Origin: Actinomycetota bacterium
GTDB taxonomy: Bacteria > Actinomycetota > Actinomycetes > Nanopelagicales > Nanopelagicaceae
Assembly (NCBI GenBank): GCA_009704445.1
Contig: WLED01000051.1
Coordinates: forward strand, 1-8,004
DNA: 8,004 nucleotides
Direction: 5' to 3'
Shown: positions 1 to 6,747 of the stretch, one piece after another
How the letters are laid out: the number at the start of each line of letters is the position of its first letter
Numbering within the stretch: position 1 is the stretch's first letter
Notes under the pieces: model-generated
Databases searched by the model: none
Told to the model about the DNA's origin: nothing
The model's input: only the letters and a program-made list of their open reading frames with translations
Program-made: the position numbers and the translations under genes

Positions 1-707
1 ATAACGGTTGGAGGCCCAGTAAGGCCAGCCTGTGCAAGTTCTGCTGCTACAACTCCACCATGTGCAGCCCAACCGCAATGCATTCTTTTTACTGTTCCAC
101 CTGTGCGGTTGGCTTCAAGTAAGCCGGCGCCCATACTTGCAGAAATACCAATTGCAGAAGTGATCTCATCAGCGTTTAGCTTCATCAACATTGCCGCAGC
201 AACTGCTGAACCTAATGTTCCGCAAATAGATGTTGCATGGAAGCCACGTTCAAAAAATACGGAGTTGCCAAGTTTTCTATCAAAACCTGCCATGCCTAGT
301 CTGCACGTAACCTCAATACCAAAAGTAATTGCGTCAAGAACTTCTGTTGGCTTTGAACAAAGTTTTGAGCCGACTGCAAGTGCAGCAGGGACTACAGATG
401 CACTGGGGTGCAATACAGAAGGCAGATGAGTGTCATCAAAGTCCATGGCGTGAGCAAGAGTGCCATTTAATAAAGCAGCGGCAGCAGCAGGCAACTTGGA
501 TGCACCGATTGCAAATGAATCAGCTGGACCAGCCCAGGACTTAACGATGTTGTTAACTACCTGTGTTGCAGGTTGATTGGTTGCCGCAATTGAGTTACCA
601 ATAACGTCAAGAATTCGGCGAGAAGCCTCTCGGCGAAGCTCTGGAGATAGCCCATCTTGGGTAATCTGAAAAGCAACTTTTCCTAACTGCTGAGCAATTG
701 TCTCCAT
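1..707 (-). CDS. MmgE/PrpD family protein (2-methylcitrate dehydratase-like), C-terminus cut by window edge
   Basis: The minus-strand reading frame is open from an ATG at 707-705 to the left edge, giving 235 codons of a family that is usually about 450 residues long. The N-terminal translation METIAQQLGKVAFQI is followed by the family hallmark NGTLAHAMDFDDTH (about residues 81-94), then ERGFHATSICGTLGSA and GGTVKRMHCGWAAHGG, all typical of the helical MmgE/PrpD domain. Known members are 2-methylcitrate dehydratase, cis-aconitate decarboxylase and iminodisuccinate epimerase, cytosolic enzymes acting on small polycarboxylic acids. The exact reaction cannot be assigned here. The start codon shares its A with the TAA stop of the upstream cyclase gene (TAATG), which implies translational coupling in one operon. 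No strong Shine-Dalgarno is needed or visible. In this operon it could dehydrate, hydrate or isomerise the acid handled by the CoA-transferase and CoA-ester lyase (inference). Confidence 0.93.
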   Translation of the reverse strand, partial: METIAQQLGKVAFQITQDGLSPELRREASRRILDVIGNSIAATNQPATQVVNNIVKSWAGPADSFAIGASKLPAAAAALLNGTLAHAMDFDDTHLPSVLHPSASVVPAALAVGSKLCSKPTEVLDAITFGIEVTCRLGMAGFDRKLGNSVFFERGFHATSICGTLGSAVAAAMLMKLNADEITSAIGISASMGAGLLEANRTGGTVKRMHCGWAAHGGVVAAELAQAGLTGPPTV

Positions 708-1516
708 TAAATCACTGCCAATGGGCGAACAGGTGATCCTGTTCCACCAACAATTTTTAGGGGTGCAAGAATGAACATAAACTCACTGATTTTTTTCTCA
801 TTGGCAACTTCTAAGTTCATGTGCTCAATAATGTTAATTCCAGCTTCCACAAGAAGAATGCGGTGCACAGGAAGTACAGCATGGCCTTTACCTGGCGCAA
901 TGTGTTCATAAGCAGTTGTGTCACAGCCGGTAACAACAATTTTTTTGTTGGCTAACCACTTTCCAGCGGAGGCATCAACTCCTGGGACACCTGAATCGTG
1001 ACCAATATAAGTTTTTGCATCACCACTAAAAAGCTTTCCCCATCCGGTTCGGATCAAAACTGCGTCACCTGGATTTGGTGTTTTCCCAATTCGAGCGCAC
1101 TCTGCATCAAGATCATCAGCTGTAATTGCATATCCACCCGGAAGAACATCAACCCCTTTAAGGGCTGCAATGTTAAGCATTAAACCGCGAGTTACAACTG
1201 GATGCATTTGGTCGATGCCGTGTGAAATAAACTTTCCGCCTTGAAAACAATCTGAAACTGGAACATTGCCATGCATTAAGCCGTCTTGAGAAACGTGGGC
1301 TAATGCATCTACGTGTGTACCAACATGACCACCAGTAACAATCATTTCATTTGCCGCAGATCCACCATCTGCGCGTACCGAATCACCATGTCTGCGTATA
1401 TAAACTAATCGAAACTCAGGGTGATTGGGCGAGATAGGCATGCCTGCATATAGGGGTTGAGATAAATCAATGATCTCTACAGCCTCAGATAATGCCTGAA
1501 TAAGTGGACTTGTCAT
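707..1516 (-). CDS. cyclase family protein (kynurenine formamidase / isatin hydrolase-like metal-dependent hydrolase)
   Basis: This 269-residue protein has the length and motifs of the cyclase family (Pfam PF04199). Visible are the N-terminal IIDLSQPLYAGMP (15-27), the metal-binding signature HVGTHVDALAH (64-74; H64, H68, D70, H74), GDAVLIRTGW (150-159), GCDT (197-200) and an IIEHMNLE segment near 229-236. Characterised relatives hydrolyse amide or lactam bonds: bacterial kynurenine formamidase opens N-formylkynurenine and isatin hydrolase opens isatin. The usual HxGTHxDxPxH has Leu in place of Pro here, a variation seen in uncharacterised subgroups. No signal peptide is apparent, so it should be cytosolic. 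The ATG is supported by AGGAG five bases upstream, and that Shine-Dalgarno overlaps the TAG stop of the preceding lyase gene. The gene end overlaps the MmgE/PrpD start by one base. An opening of a cyclic imide, lactam or lactone intermediate is a reasonable role, but the substrate is unknown. Confidence 0.93.
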   Translation of the reverse strand: MTSPLIQALSEAVEIIDLSQPLYAGMPISPNHPEFRLVYIRRHGDSVRADGGSAANEMIVTGGHVGTHVDALAHVSQDGLMHGNVPVSDCFQGGKFISHGIDQMHPVVTRGLMLNIAALKGVDVLPGGYAITADDLDAECARIGKTPNPGDAVLIRTGWGKLFSGDAKTYIGHDSGVPGVDASAGKWLANKKIVVTGCDTTAYEHIAPGKGHAVLPVHRILLVEAGINIIEHMNLEVANEKKISEFMFILAPLKIVGGTGSPVRPLAVI

Positions 1517-1524
1517 GTGCGCTC

Positions 1525-2373
1525 CTATTTGTTGAGAGATTTGTAGAGATTTAGTTGAAATTTAGCATAATGAATATTTGCCGGATCAATCATTTCACCA
1601 TTTGGTAATGCCATGACGCTGTTTCCAGTGGCCTGCATCTGCTCGTATACACCAAGCAATTCTTCAGCCTTTTCAGCCTCTTCTTTTGTAGGGGTATAAA
1701 TGGTATTTACTATTTCAATATGGCTCGGATGAATGATAGAGCGCCCAAAAAAACCAGTGGCTTTAGCTTTAATTGTTGATTCTTCGAGGCCCTTCAAGTC
1801 TTTAGTATTTGCATACACTGATTGTGATGGTTGCTTTATTCCAGCCGCTCTTGCGGCAAGCAAAATTGAAAGTCTAGAAAATGCCAGAGCTTCATCATTT
1901 GTTGCCCGTAAATCTGAGAGTAGATCTGCTTCACCCAGTGAAATTGCAGCAACTTTTGGGTCGCAAGATGAAAGTTCGAAGGCCTTTACTACCCCTAATG
2001 CAGATTCAATCAATAAGTGAATCTGAGCATTGGACTTCTTTGCATCGAGGATTTTTGAAGCTTTTTTTACTGTATCCACGGAAGCAGTTTTTGGAATTCT
2101 GATTCCAAACAAATTTGGTGAACTAATGCTCTCTAGATCGGTAACGCCCCATGGACCATTGAGATCGTTGATTCGAACCAAGAATGGTTTTGAAGCTGGT
2201 TTGGATAAAAAATCAACTACGAATCTGCGCGCTTCATCTTTTTTATCGTGGTGAACGGCATCTTCAAGGTCGATAACTATGCAATCTGCCTGAGATTTAA
2301 AAGCTTTCTCCACTAGCTCTGGCTTACTTGCAGGCGCGTAGAGGTAGCTTCTAAAGAACTGCGTTTCGACCAT
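1525..2373 (-). CDS. CoA ester lyase, CitE-like (HpcH/HpaI aldolase/citrate lyase family)
   Basis: This 282-residue protein is the usual length for a stand-alone CitE-like lyase. It has RSYLYAPA (8-15), CIVIDLEDAV (31-40), Arg68 in LVRIND, IRIPKT (91-96), the metal ligand Glu123 in LLIESALGV, the second ligand Asp150 in SLGEADL, and GRSIIHPSHI (210-219). These residues line the TIM-barrel site that holds Mg2+ and the carboxyl group of the acyl-CoA substrate. Characterised relatives cleave malyl-CoA, beta-methylmalyl-CoA or citramalyl-CoA to acetyl-CoA or propionyl-CoA plus a 2-oxoacid, or hydrolyse malyl-CoA. No citrate lyase alpha or gamma (acyl carrier) genes are near, so it is not a citrate lyase subunit. 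Placement one base after the CoA-transferase stop (TAG-T-ATG) strongly suggests that the two act in sequence, with the transferase making the CoA thioester and this enzyme splitting it. Which thioester is cleaved cannot be decided from sequence. Confidence 0.93.
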   Translation of the reverse strand: MVETQFFRSYLYAPASKPELVEKAFKSQADCIVIDLEDAVHHDKKDEARRFVVDFLSKPASKPFLVRINDLNGPWGVTDLESISSPNLFGIRIPKTASVDTVKKASKILDAKKSNAQIHLLIESALGVVKAFELSSCDPKVAAISLGEADLLSDLRATNDEALAFSRLSILLAARAAGIKQPSQSVYANTKDLKGLEESTIKAKATGFFGRSIIHPSHIEIVNTIYTPTKEEAEKAEELLGVYEQMQATGNSVMALPNGEMIDPANIHYAKFQLNLYKSLNK

Positions 2374-2374
2374 A

Positions 2375-3562
2375 CTAAATAATACCTTTAGCTTTTAAGT
2401 TAGCGATCTGGTCATCGCTTAAACCACTCTTTTTAAGAATTTCTACTGTGTGTTTTCCAAGTTTTGGTCCTGAAGTTCTAATCTCTCCAGGGGTGTCAGA
2501 TAGTCGGAAGAGAACGTTTTGAATCTTTATTGGACCCAGCTCTTCGTCATCAATTGTTTTGATCGTTTCAAGAGCAGCAAATTGTTCATCTTTGAAGATA
2601 TCTGTAATGTCATAAATCGGTGCAACTGCGGCTTCGGCCAACTCAAATTCACGCATTACTTCATCGCGTGTTCGCTCTTTGATCCATCCACCAACGGCAT
2701 CATCTAACTCATCAGCGTGCTTTGCACGCTCTGCACCACTTGCAAACCATGGTTCATTTACTAACTCCGGACGACCAACTAGATGCATCACGCGCTCAGC
2801 AATTGCTTGCGCGCTAGTGGATATTGCTACCCATTTTCCATCAGAGGTTACATATGTGTTGCGAGGGGCATTGTTGCTCGATCTATTTCCTCGACGTTGC
2901 TGAATCTCACCTAATTGATCGTATGCAATTACCTGAGGTCCAAGCACGGTAAGAATAGGTTCGATGATTGCTAAATCAATTACCTGTCCTTTTCCAGTAA
3001 TCTCACGTGCGTGTAGTGCTGTCATGATCGCAAAAGCGGTTGTAAGCGCAGAGATTCCATCAGCTAAACCAAAGGGCGGCAAAGTTGGAGGACCATCGGC
3101 CGTTCCTGTAATTGATGCAAATCCACTCATAGCTTCGGCCAATGTTCCAAATCCAGGTCGCTTTGCATATGGTCCAATCTGACCAAAACCTGTAACGCGA
3201 GTTAGGACAATTCTAGGATTTATTTTTACTAACTCTTCGTAACCAAGGCCCCATTTTTCGAGTGTTCCTGGTCGAAAATTTTCAATCACAACATCAGCAT
3301 CTTTTACTAGAGTCTTGAAAATTTCTTGACCTTCAGGGGAGCCCAGATAAAGTGTCAGAGATTTCTTGTTTCGAGCAAGCATCTTCCACCAAAGTCCAAC
3401 ACCATTCTTGCTTGACCCATGTGTACGAACGGGATCACCATTTTTTGGATGCTCGATTTTGATTACTTCTGCGCCAAAGTCTGCCAGCATGGTTGCAGCC
3501 ATCGGACCTGCAAAAAGTGTTGCAATGTCAATTACTTTAATGTCCTGAAGTGCTTGAACCAT
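2375..3562 (-). CDS. class III CoA-transferase (CaiB/BaiF family)
   Basis: This 395-residue protein is of normal length for the family. The N-terminus VIDIATLFAGPMAATMLADFGAEVIKIEHP (part of residues 10-39) is the CoA-binding Rossmann segment. VIENFRPGTLEKWGLGY (92-108), NPRIVLTRVTGFGQIGPY (115-132) and the segment around FGTLAEAMSGFASITG follow. The catalytic aspartate that forms the acyl-anhydride is most likely Asp168 in PPFGLADGIS, matching Asp169 of formyl-CoA transferase. Enzymes of this class move CoA from a donor such as succinyl-CoA or acetyl-CoA to a carboxylic acid. Relatives act on formate/oxalate, carnitine, malate, citramalate, mesaconate and itaconate. ATG at 3562 is preceded by AGGGAG at about ten bases. 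A nearer upstream ATG is out of frame and stops at once. Being directly followed by a CitE-like lyase argues for a dicarboxylic acid such as malate or citramalate, but this is inference. Confidence 0.95.
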   Translation of the reverse strand: MVQALQDIKVIDIATLFAGPMAATMLADFGAEVIKIEHPKNGDPVRTHGSSKNGVGLWWKMLARNKKSLTLYLGSPEGQEIFKTLVKDADVVIENFRPGTLEKWGLGYEELVKINPRIVLTRVTGFGQIGPYAKRPGFGTLAEAMSGFASITGTADGPPTLPPFGLADGISALTTAFAIMTALHAREITGKGQVIDLAIIEPILTVLGPQVIAYDQLGEIQQRRGNRSSNNAPRNTYVTSDGKWVAISTSAQAIAERVMHLVGRPELVNEPWFASGAERAKHADELDDAVGGWIKERTRDEVMREFELAEAAVAPIYDITDIFKDEQFAALETIKTIDDEELGPIKIQNVLFRLSDTPGEIRTSGPKLGKHTVEILKKSGLSDDQIANLKAKGII

Positions 3563-3590
3563 GAGCTACATACTCCCTAACTTATTGAAT

Positions 3591-3968
3591 TTATTTAACA
3601 TCTAGTACTCCAGATTCACACAAGTCATTCCAGACCATTTGTTCCTTTATTAAGCCATTTTCAATTACAAACACATCCACATATCTGATCCCATCAAATG
3701 GAACTCCAGCTAGATTTTCGCCATACAAAGTTCCAATAGAGGTAACTGTAGTTTGGTCTCCGTTAACACCTACAAAGTAGCGATCTCTGTGCTTTTTAAT
3801 CCATGTATATCTTCCTTTAGCATTTGCAACCATTTCGGTTTGCGTACTAAATAGCTTTCCTCCAGGAAATTCAATTCTGCTCTGCGGTGCCATCATGGCC
3901 TGCATCTCTTCAATTTTTCGATCTTCTCCAAGTTGTAGGAATTTATCGATCAAAGCTGCTGCATCCAT
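3591..3968 (-). CDS. NTF2/SnoaL-like fold protein, function unknown
   Basis: A 125-residue protein with the features of the nuclear transport factor 2 / SnoaL-like fold: an N-terminal helix MDAAALIDKFLQLGEDRKIEEMQAMM cut by the domain's first strand at IEFPGG (32-37), and a C-terminal strand pair YVDVFVIENGLIKEQMVWNDL (about 96-116) that includes the typical 'dvf..ngli.e...ndl' pattern. Family members include small isomerases, dehydratases, polyketide cyclases and simple ligand-binding proteins. No catalytic Asp/His set can be assigned with confidence, so no reaction is named. The ATG at 3968 has AAGGGG five bases upstream. An ATG five bases further upstream is out of frame. It lies 66 bases after the oxidoreductase and 28 bases before the CoA-transferase with no terminator visible, so it is probably co-transcribed. 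It could be an isomerase or dehydratase acting on a pathway intermediate (inference). Confidence 0.85.
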   Translation of the reverse strand: MDAAALIDKFLQLGEDRKIEEMQAMMAPQSRIEFPGGKLFSTQTEMVANAKGRYTWIKKHRDRYFVGVNGDQTTVTSIGTLYGENLAGVPFDGIRYVDVFVIENGLIKEQMVWNDLCESGVLDVK

Positions 3969-4034
3969 GCCATCCCCTTATGTTTGCCTTGTACTTAAAT
4001 TGCTTTGGACTTACTGGTTTCAATATGAGCCGGA

Positions 4035-6023
4035 TCAATCACTTCCTAGAGTACTCAGTGCTAAATCTAAATCTAAAAACGCTCCTATGGCATTGCCTTC
4101 GAATGTGGCTTCGGCAACAGTTCTCGGTGAAAGAGCGTCCCCAACCACGTGAATCCGATTGGACTGGCCTAGGGGTGCTTGTTGATAGAGAGCATCGTTG
4201 GCCTGTCGTGGCCCACAGTCAATAACAGCCAATCCATGTGAGATCCGAGTTTGTTGGCCATTTAAAGTATTCGTAATGATTGAATCTTTGCCCTCTAACT
4301 CGATTTCACTTGCAAGATACATAGAGACACCCAGTGACTTGAGCCTTGGGATTAGAGCTAATTTCGAATATGTAGTTATCTGACTAAACAATGATGCAGT
4401 TGGTGATACTAAGTGAATTTTATAGCCATTAGCTGCTAATTGTTCTGTTATCGATGCCGCAATCCAAGTTCCTTGATCATCAATGACAATAATTTCTTCA
4501 TTTGTCTGGGATTTATTCTGTGCAAATTCTTTGATTGCAGTTTCAACTGTAATCACTGGTATGCCCACACCAAAGTCTCGAGCGACAAAGTTTGCCCCTG
4601 TTGCAACAATAACAGTGTCAAAATCATTCAGACATTCTGACGCATTTGAAATAAGAGTGTTGAGTTTTAACGTTATATCCGAATCCAAGATTTTTTGGAT
4701 AAGTTCAGAGACTAGAAGTCCGAACCGATCTCTTTTCTCCAAACTGCTAGCCAACAATACTTGACCACCCAACTGTGATCCTGCCTCAACTAAAGTAACG
4801 GAATGTCCTGCCTCATAACTAGAAAGTGCTGCGCTCATACCGGCAGGACCGCCACCAACAATCAACACCGATTTCTTTGATTGTTTAACTTTTCTTATCT
4901 CTATCCATTTCTTTTCTGCTCCAACTTCAGGATTTACAACACAAGAAATTGGTAAATTCTTCTCAACTCGACCAATGCACTCTTGATTACAGGCGATACA
5001 TGATTTAACTTCATGATTCTTATTCGTTGCAAACTTGTTGACAATCTCTGGATCTGCAATTTGCGGTCTTGCTAAACCGACCATATCGGCCTCACCAGAA
5101 TCAATGAGTTCACTAGCCTGCGTCACAGTATCCAATCGGCAAACAGCCAAGAGAGGTATCTTAGGAAAAGCATCTTTAAAAAGCCTTGCATGGCTTCGAT
5201 ATGGAGCATGAGGAAAACTCATGTCTGCTATTTGTGTCGCGATAGAAAAAGAGCCGTGATAGGCAGAATGACTAACGTGTATAAAACTCAGATCGAATTG
5301 ATCATTTATCTTTGCAATTATTTCGAGCATTTGTATTGGATCTAATCCATTAGGTAGAAATTCATCGGCACTAAAGCGCACGCCAATTGCCATTCCAGGC
5401 ACTTGATTAAAGATTTCTTGGAGAACTTCGATTGCAAAGCGCATCCTGTTTTCTAGTGATCCGCCATATTGATCTTCTCTGGAGTTACTAGCAGGGGACA
5501 GAAATTGTTGTATTAAGTGGCCGTGGCCTAAATGAACTTCTAAACCATCAAACCCTGCAGACTTCATGCGCTGTGCTGAGCGTCCAAATGCCCTCACCAT
5601 TGTGGCTATATCTGCAACACTCATTACGTGAGGAGTTTGACCACCTTTTGTCCAGGCAATTGCAGATGCAGACCAAGCAGAAGTATGTGTTGCATCGCCA
5701 TTTGCTTGGCGGCCTGCATGCATGATTTGCGCAAAGATTGCTGCTCCATTGTTATGAACAGCTTCCGTAAGTTTTTGAAAACTTGGGATGCACGAGTCAT
5801 CTGATGATCCAAGTGTTGAGCTTCGTCCTGCACTCGTAGGGTGCACTCGGATTGCTTCGGTAATAATCAGTCCAGTTCCACCGGCTGCCCGCGCAGCAAG
5901 ATACGCAGCATTTCTTTCGGTGGGTAAGTTGTTGAGTGCAAAATTTGTTGTATGCCCCGGCAGAAAAACTCGGTTCTTGATCTTTACCCCACCAATTTCG
6001 ATTGGTGTCAGTATCTGGGACAT
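4035..6023 (-). CDS. FMN/4Fe-4S/FAD oxidoreductase, 2,4-dienoyl-CoA reductase / trimethylamine dehydrogenase type
   Basis: This 662-residue, three-part flavoprotein matches FadH/TMADH length. Residues 1 to about 335 are an old-yellow-enzyme FMN barrel: LPGHTTNF (21-28), AQIMHAGRQA (98-107), REDQYGGSLENRMRF (182-196), VRFSADEF (215-222) and GLARPQIADP (316-325). A 4Fe-4S site follows with Cys342, Cys345, Cys349 and Cys361 (CxxCxxxCx11C). The C-terminal half binds FAD and NAD(P): VLIVGGGPAGMSAAL (386-400), VIVATGA (471-477) and HVVGDALSPRTVAEATFEGN (625-644). Electrons would pass from NAD(P)H or substrate through FAD, Fe-S and FMN. The position of the catalytic Tyr in E. coli FadH (GYLI) is occupied by His169 (HLGHGHLIQQF), so it is unlikely to be a classical fatty-acid dienoyl-CoA reductase. 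As I recall, His here is found in N-demethylase-like and mycofactocin-linked relatives. The ATG has AGGAG nine bases upstream. It is the first gene of the operon. Confidence 0.93.
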   Translation of the reverse strand: MSQILTPIEIGGVKIKNRVFLPGHTTNFALNNLPTERNAAYLAARAAGGTGLIITEAIRVHPTSAGRSSTLGSSDDSCIPSFQKLTEAVHNNGAAIFAQIMHAGRQANGDATHTSAWSASAIAWTKGGQTPHVMSVADIATMVRAFGRSAQRMKSAGFDGLEVHLGHGHLIQQFLSPASNSREDQYGGSLENRMRFAIEVLQEIFNQVPGMAIGVRFSADEFLPNGLDPIQMLEIIAKINDQFDLSFIHVSHSAYHGSFSIATQIADMSFPHAPYRSHARLFKDAFPKIPLLAVCRLDTVTQASELIDSGEADMVGLARPQIADPEIVNKFATNKNHEVKSCIACNQECIGRVEKNLPISCVVNPEVGAEKKWIEIRKVKQSKKSVLIVGGGPAGMSAALSSYEAGHSVTLVEAGSQLGGQVLLASSLEKRDRFGLLVSELIQKILDSDITLKLNTLISNASECLNDFDTVIVATGANFVARDFGVGIPVITVETAIKEFAQNKSQTNEEIIVIDDQGTWIAASITEQLAANGYKIHLVSPTASLFSQITTYSKLALIPRLKSLGVSMYLASEIELEGKDSIITNTLNGQQTRISHGLAVIDCGPRQANDALYQQAPLGQSNRIHVVGDALSPRTVAEATFEGNAIGAFLDLDLALSTLGSD

Positions 6024-6032
6024 AATTTAGAT

Positions 6033-6037
6033 CTCCT
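6033..6037 (-). promoter_or_regulatory. Shine-Dalgarno of the oxidoreductase gene
   Basis: AGGAG reads on the minus strand nine bases before the ATG at 6023 and supports this start for the first gene of the operon. Confidence 0.75.
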
Positions 6038-6047
6038 AGTTTTTCTA

Positions 6048-6076
6048 AGTTTAACTTCCTTTATGAAACTGAGCAA
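6048..6076 (-). promoter_or_regulatory. candidate promoter of the six-gene minus-strand operon
   Basis: On the minus strand a -35-like TTGCTC (6071-6076) is followed by exactly 17 bases and a -10-like TAAACT (6048-6053), which fits the actinobacterial TANNNT form. Transcription would start near 6040, leaving a short leader that still contains the AGGAG Shine-Dalgarno. It is the best-spaced pair in the divergent gap, but both hexamers are imperfect. Confidence 0.4.
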
Positions 6077-6089
6077 TAGGAAGGCAACC

Positions 6090-6095
6090 TATGAT
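6090..6095 (+). promoter_or_regulatory. candidate -10 box of the flavin-reductase-like gene
   Basis: TATGAT is a good TANNNT box. A start about seven bases downstream would fall near 6102, only a few bases before the ATG at 6107, giving a near-leaderless mRNA of a kind common in actinobacteria. No convincing -35 box is seen at 16-18 bases upstream. Confidence 0.35.
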
Positions 6096-6106
6096 TGAAT
6101 TACCAT

Positions 6107-6727
6107 ATGGAAATAGATTTGGGGCCACTGTCTGAAGGTCAAACATATGCATTGTTAACCCAAACTATTATTCCAAGGCCGATTGCATGGGCTTTAACGG
6201 ACAACTCTTTACAAGGAGATGCACAATGGAATTTGGCACCATTTTCATTTTTTAATGGAATTGCATCAGATCCACCGATGGTTATGTTTTCAATTGGTAG
6301 TTGGGATGTCTCTGGTAAGTCAAAGGACACTTTAGTAAATCTTCGCAAAAAACCAGCATTCACAATTGGTATTGCAAACCAAAATCAGATTAAGCAAGTA
6401 CAGCAGACTGCAACATCTTTAGACCATGGCGTCAGTGAAACAACTGAGTTTGGTATTTCTGTTCACTCTTGGGATTGGCCGACACCATTAATCGATGGCT
6501 GCGGAATCAATTTTGCTTGCACTCTATCGAAAGAAGTAAAAGTCGATGAGAGTAGCCAGATACTTGTCTTTGCAAAAATTACAAAAATTTGGGTAGCAGA
6601 CCATGCCGTCAGTAGGGATTCAAAGGATCGAATTGTTATCGATCCTGAAAAGATTGATCCGCTACTTAGGCTTGGGGCTGGAAAGTATGGAAGCCTCGGC
6701 AGTGTTATGCCAATGCCTCAAGTCTAA
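6107..6727 (+). CDS. flavin reductase family protein (FMN-binding split-barrel)
   Basis: From ATG 6107 the protein is 206 residues (MEIDLGPLSEGQTYALL...). It has the hallmarks of the flavin-reductase-like FMN-binding split barrel: IIPRPIAWALT (21-31), NLAPFSFFNGIASDPPMVMFSI (starting at 42) and KDTLVNL (73-79), with a C-terminal PLLRLGAGKYGSLG segment. Members reduce FMN or FAD with NAD(P)H, often for a partner monooxygenase, or simply bind FMN. No partner monooxygenase is visible in the window. An in-frame TTG at 6095 would add four residues and sits ten bases after AGGAAGG (6078-6084), so the start is uncertain. ATG 6107 fits the usual family N-terminus and the -10 box at 6090. It is divergent from the six-gene operon and shares its control region, so it may support the same pathway (inference). 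Confidence 0.88.
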   Translation: MEIDLGPLSEGQTYALLTQTIIPRPIAWALTDNSLQGDAQWNLAPFSFFNGIASDPPMVMFSIGSWDVSGKSKDTLVNLRKKPAFTIGIANQNQIKQVQQTATSLDHGVSETTEFGISVHSWDWPTPLIDGCGINFACTLSKEVKVDESSQILVFAKITKIWVADHAVSRDSKDRIVIDPEKIDPLLRLGAGKYGSLGSVMPMPQV

Positions 6728-6743
6728 AAAATCTTTTTTGTAG
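6724..6743. terminator. weak A/T-rich hairpin between convergent genes, possible bidirectional terminator
   Basis: A near-palindrome of six A and six T residues, extended by CTA/TAG ends, can form a stem of about seven pairs with a four-base loop, and gives a U-run in either direction. It spans the flavin-reductase stop (TAA 6725-6727) and lies five bases past the permease stop. There are almost no GC pairs, so termination strength is doubtful. Confidence 0.3.
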
Positions 6744-6747
6744 TTAC

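Noticed and set aside
477..500. GCA/GCC-type short repeat
   Set aside because: It encodes an alanine run inside the MmgE/PrpD protein and is ordinary coding low complexity.
103..544. Plus-strand open frames of 108 and 71 codons
   Set aside because: They lie opposite the MmgE/PrpD gene, whose minus-strand translation has clear family motifs; the plus frames show none.
1525..2373. Citrate lyase beta subunit of a true citrate lyase complex
   Set aside because: No alpha, gamma or prosthetic-group genes are nearby and the partner is a CoA-transferase of class III.
3887..4225. Plus-strand open frames of 112 and 85 codons across the NTF2-like/oxidoreductase junction
   Set aside because: They run antisense through two recognisable genes, lack a ribosome site and have no recognisable motif.
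5788..6030. Plus-strand 80-codon frame at the start of the oxidoreductase
   Set aside because: Antisense shadow of the conserved FMN-barrel N-terminus.
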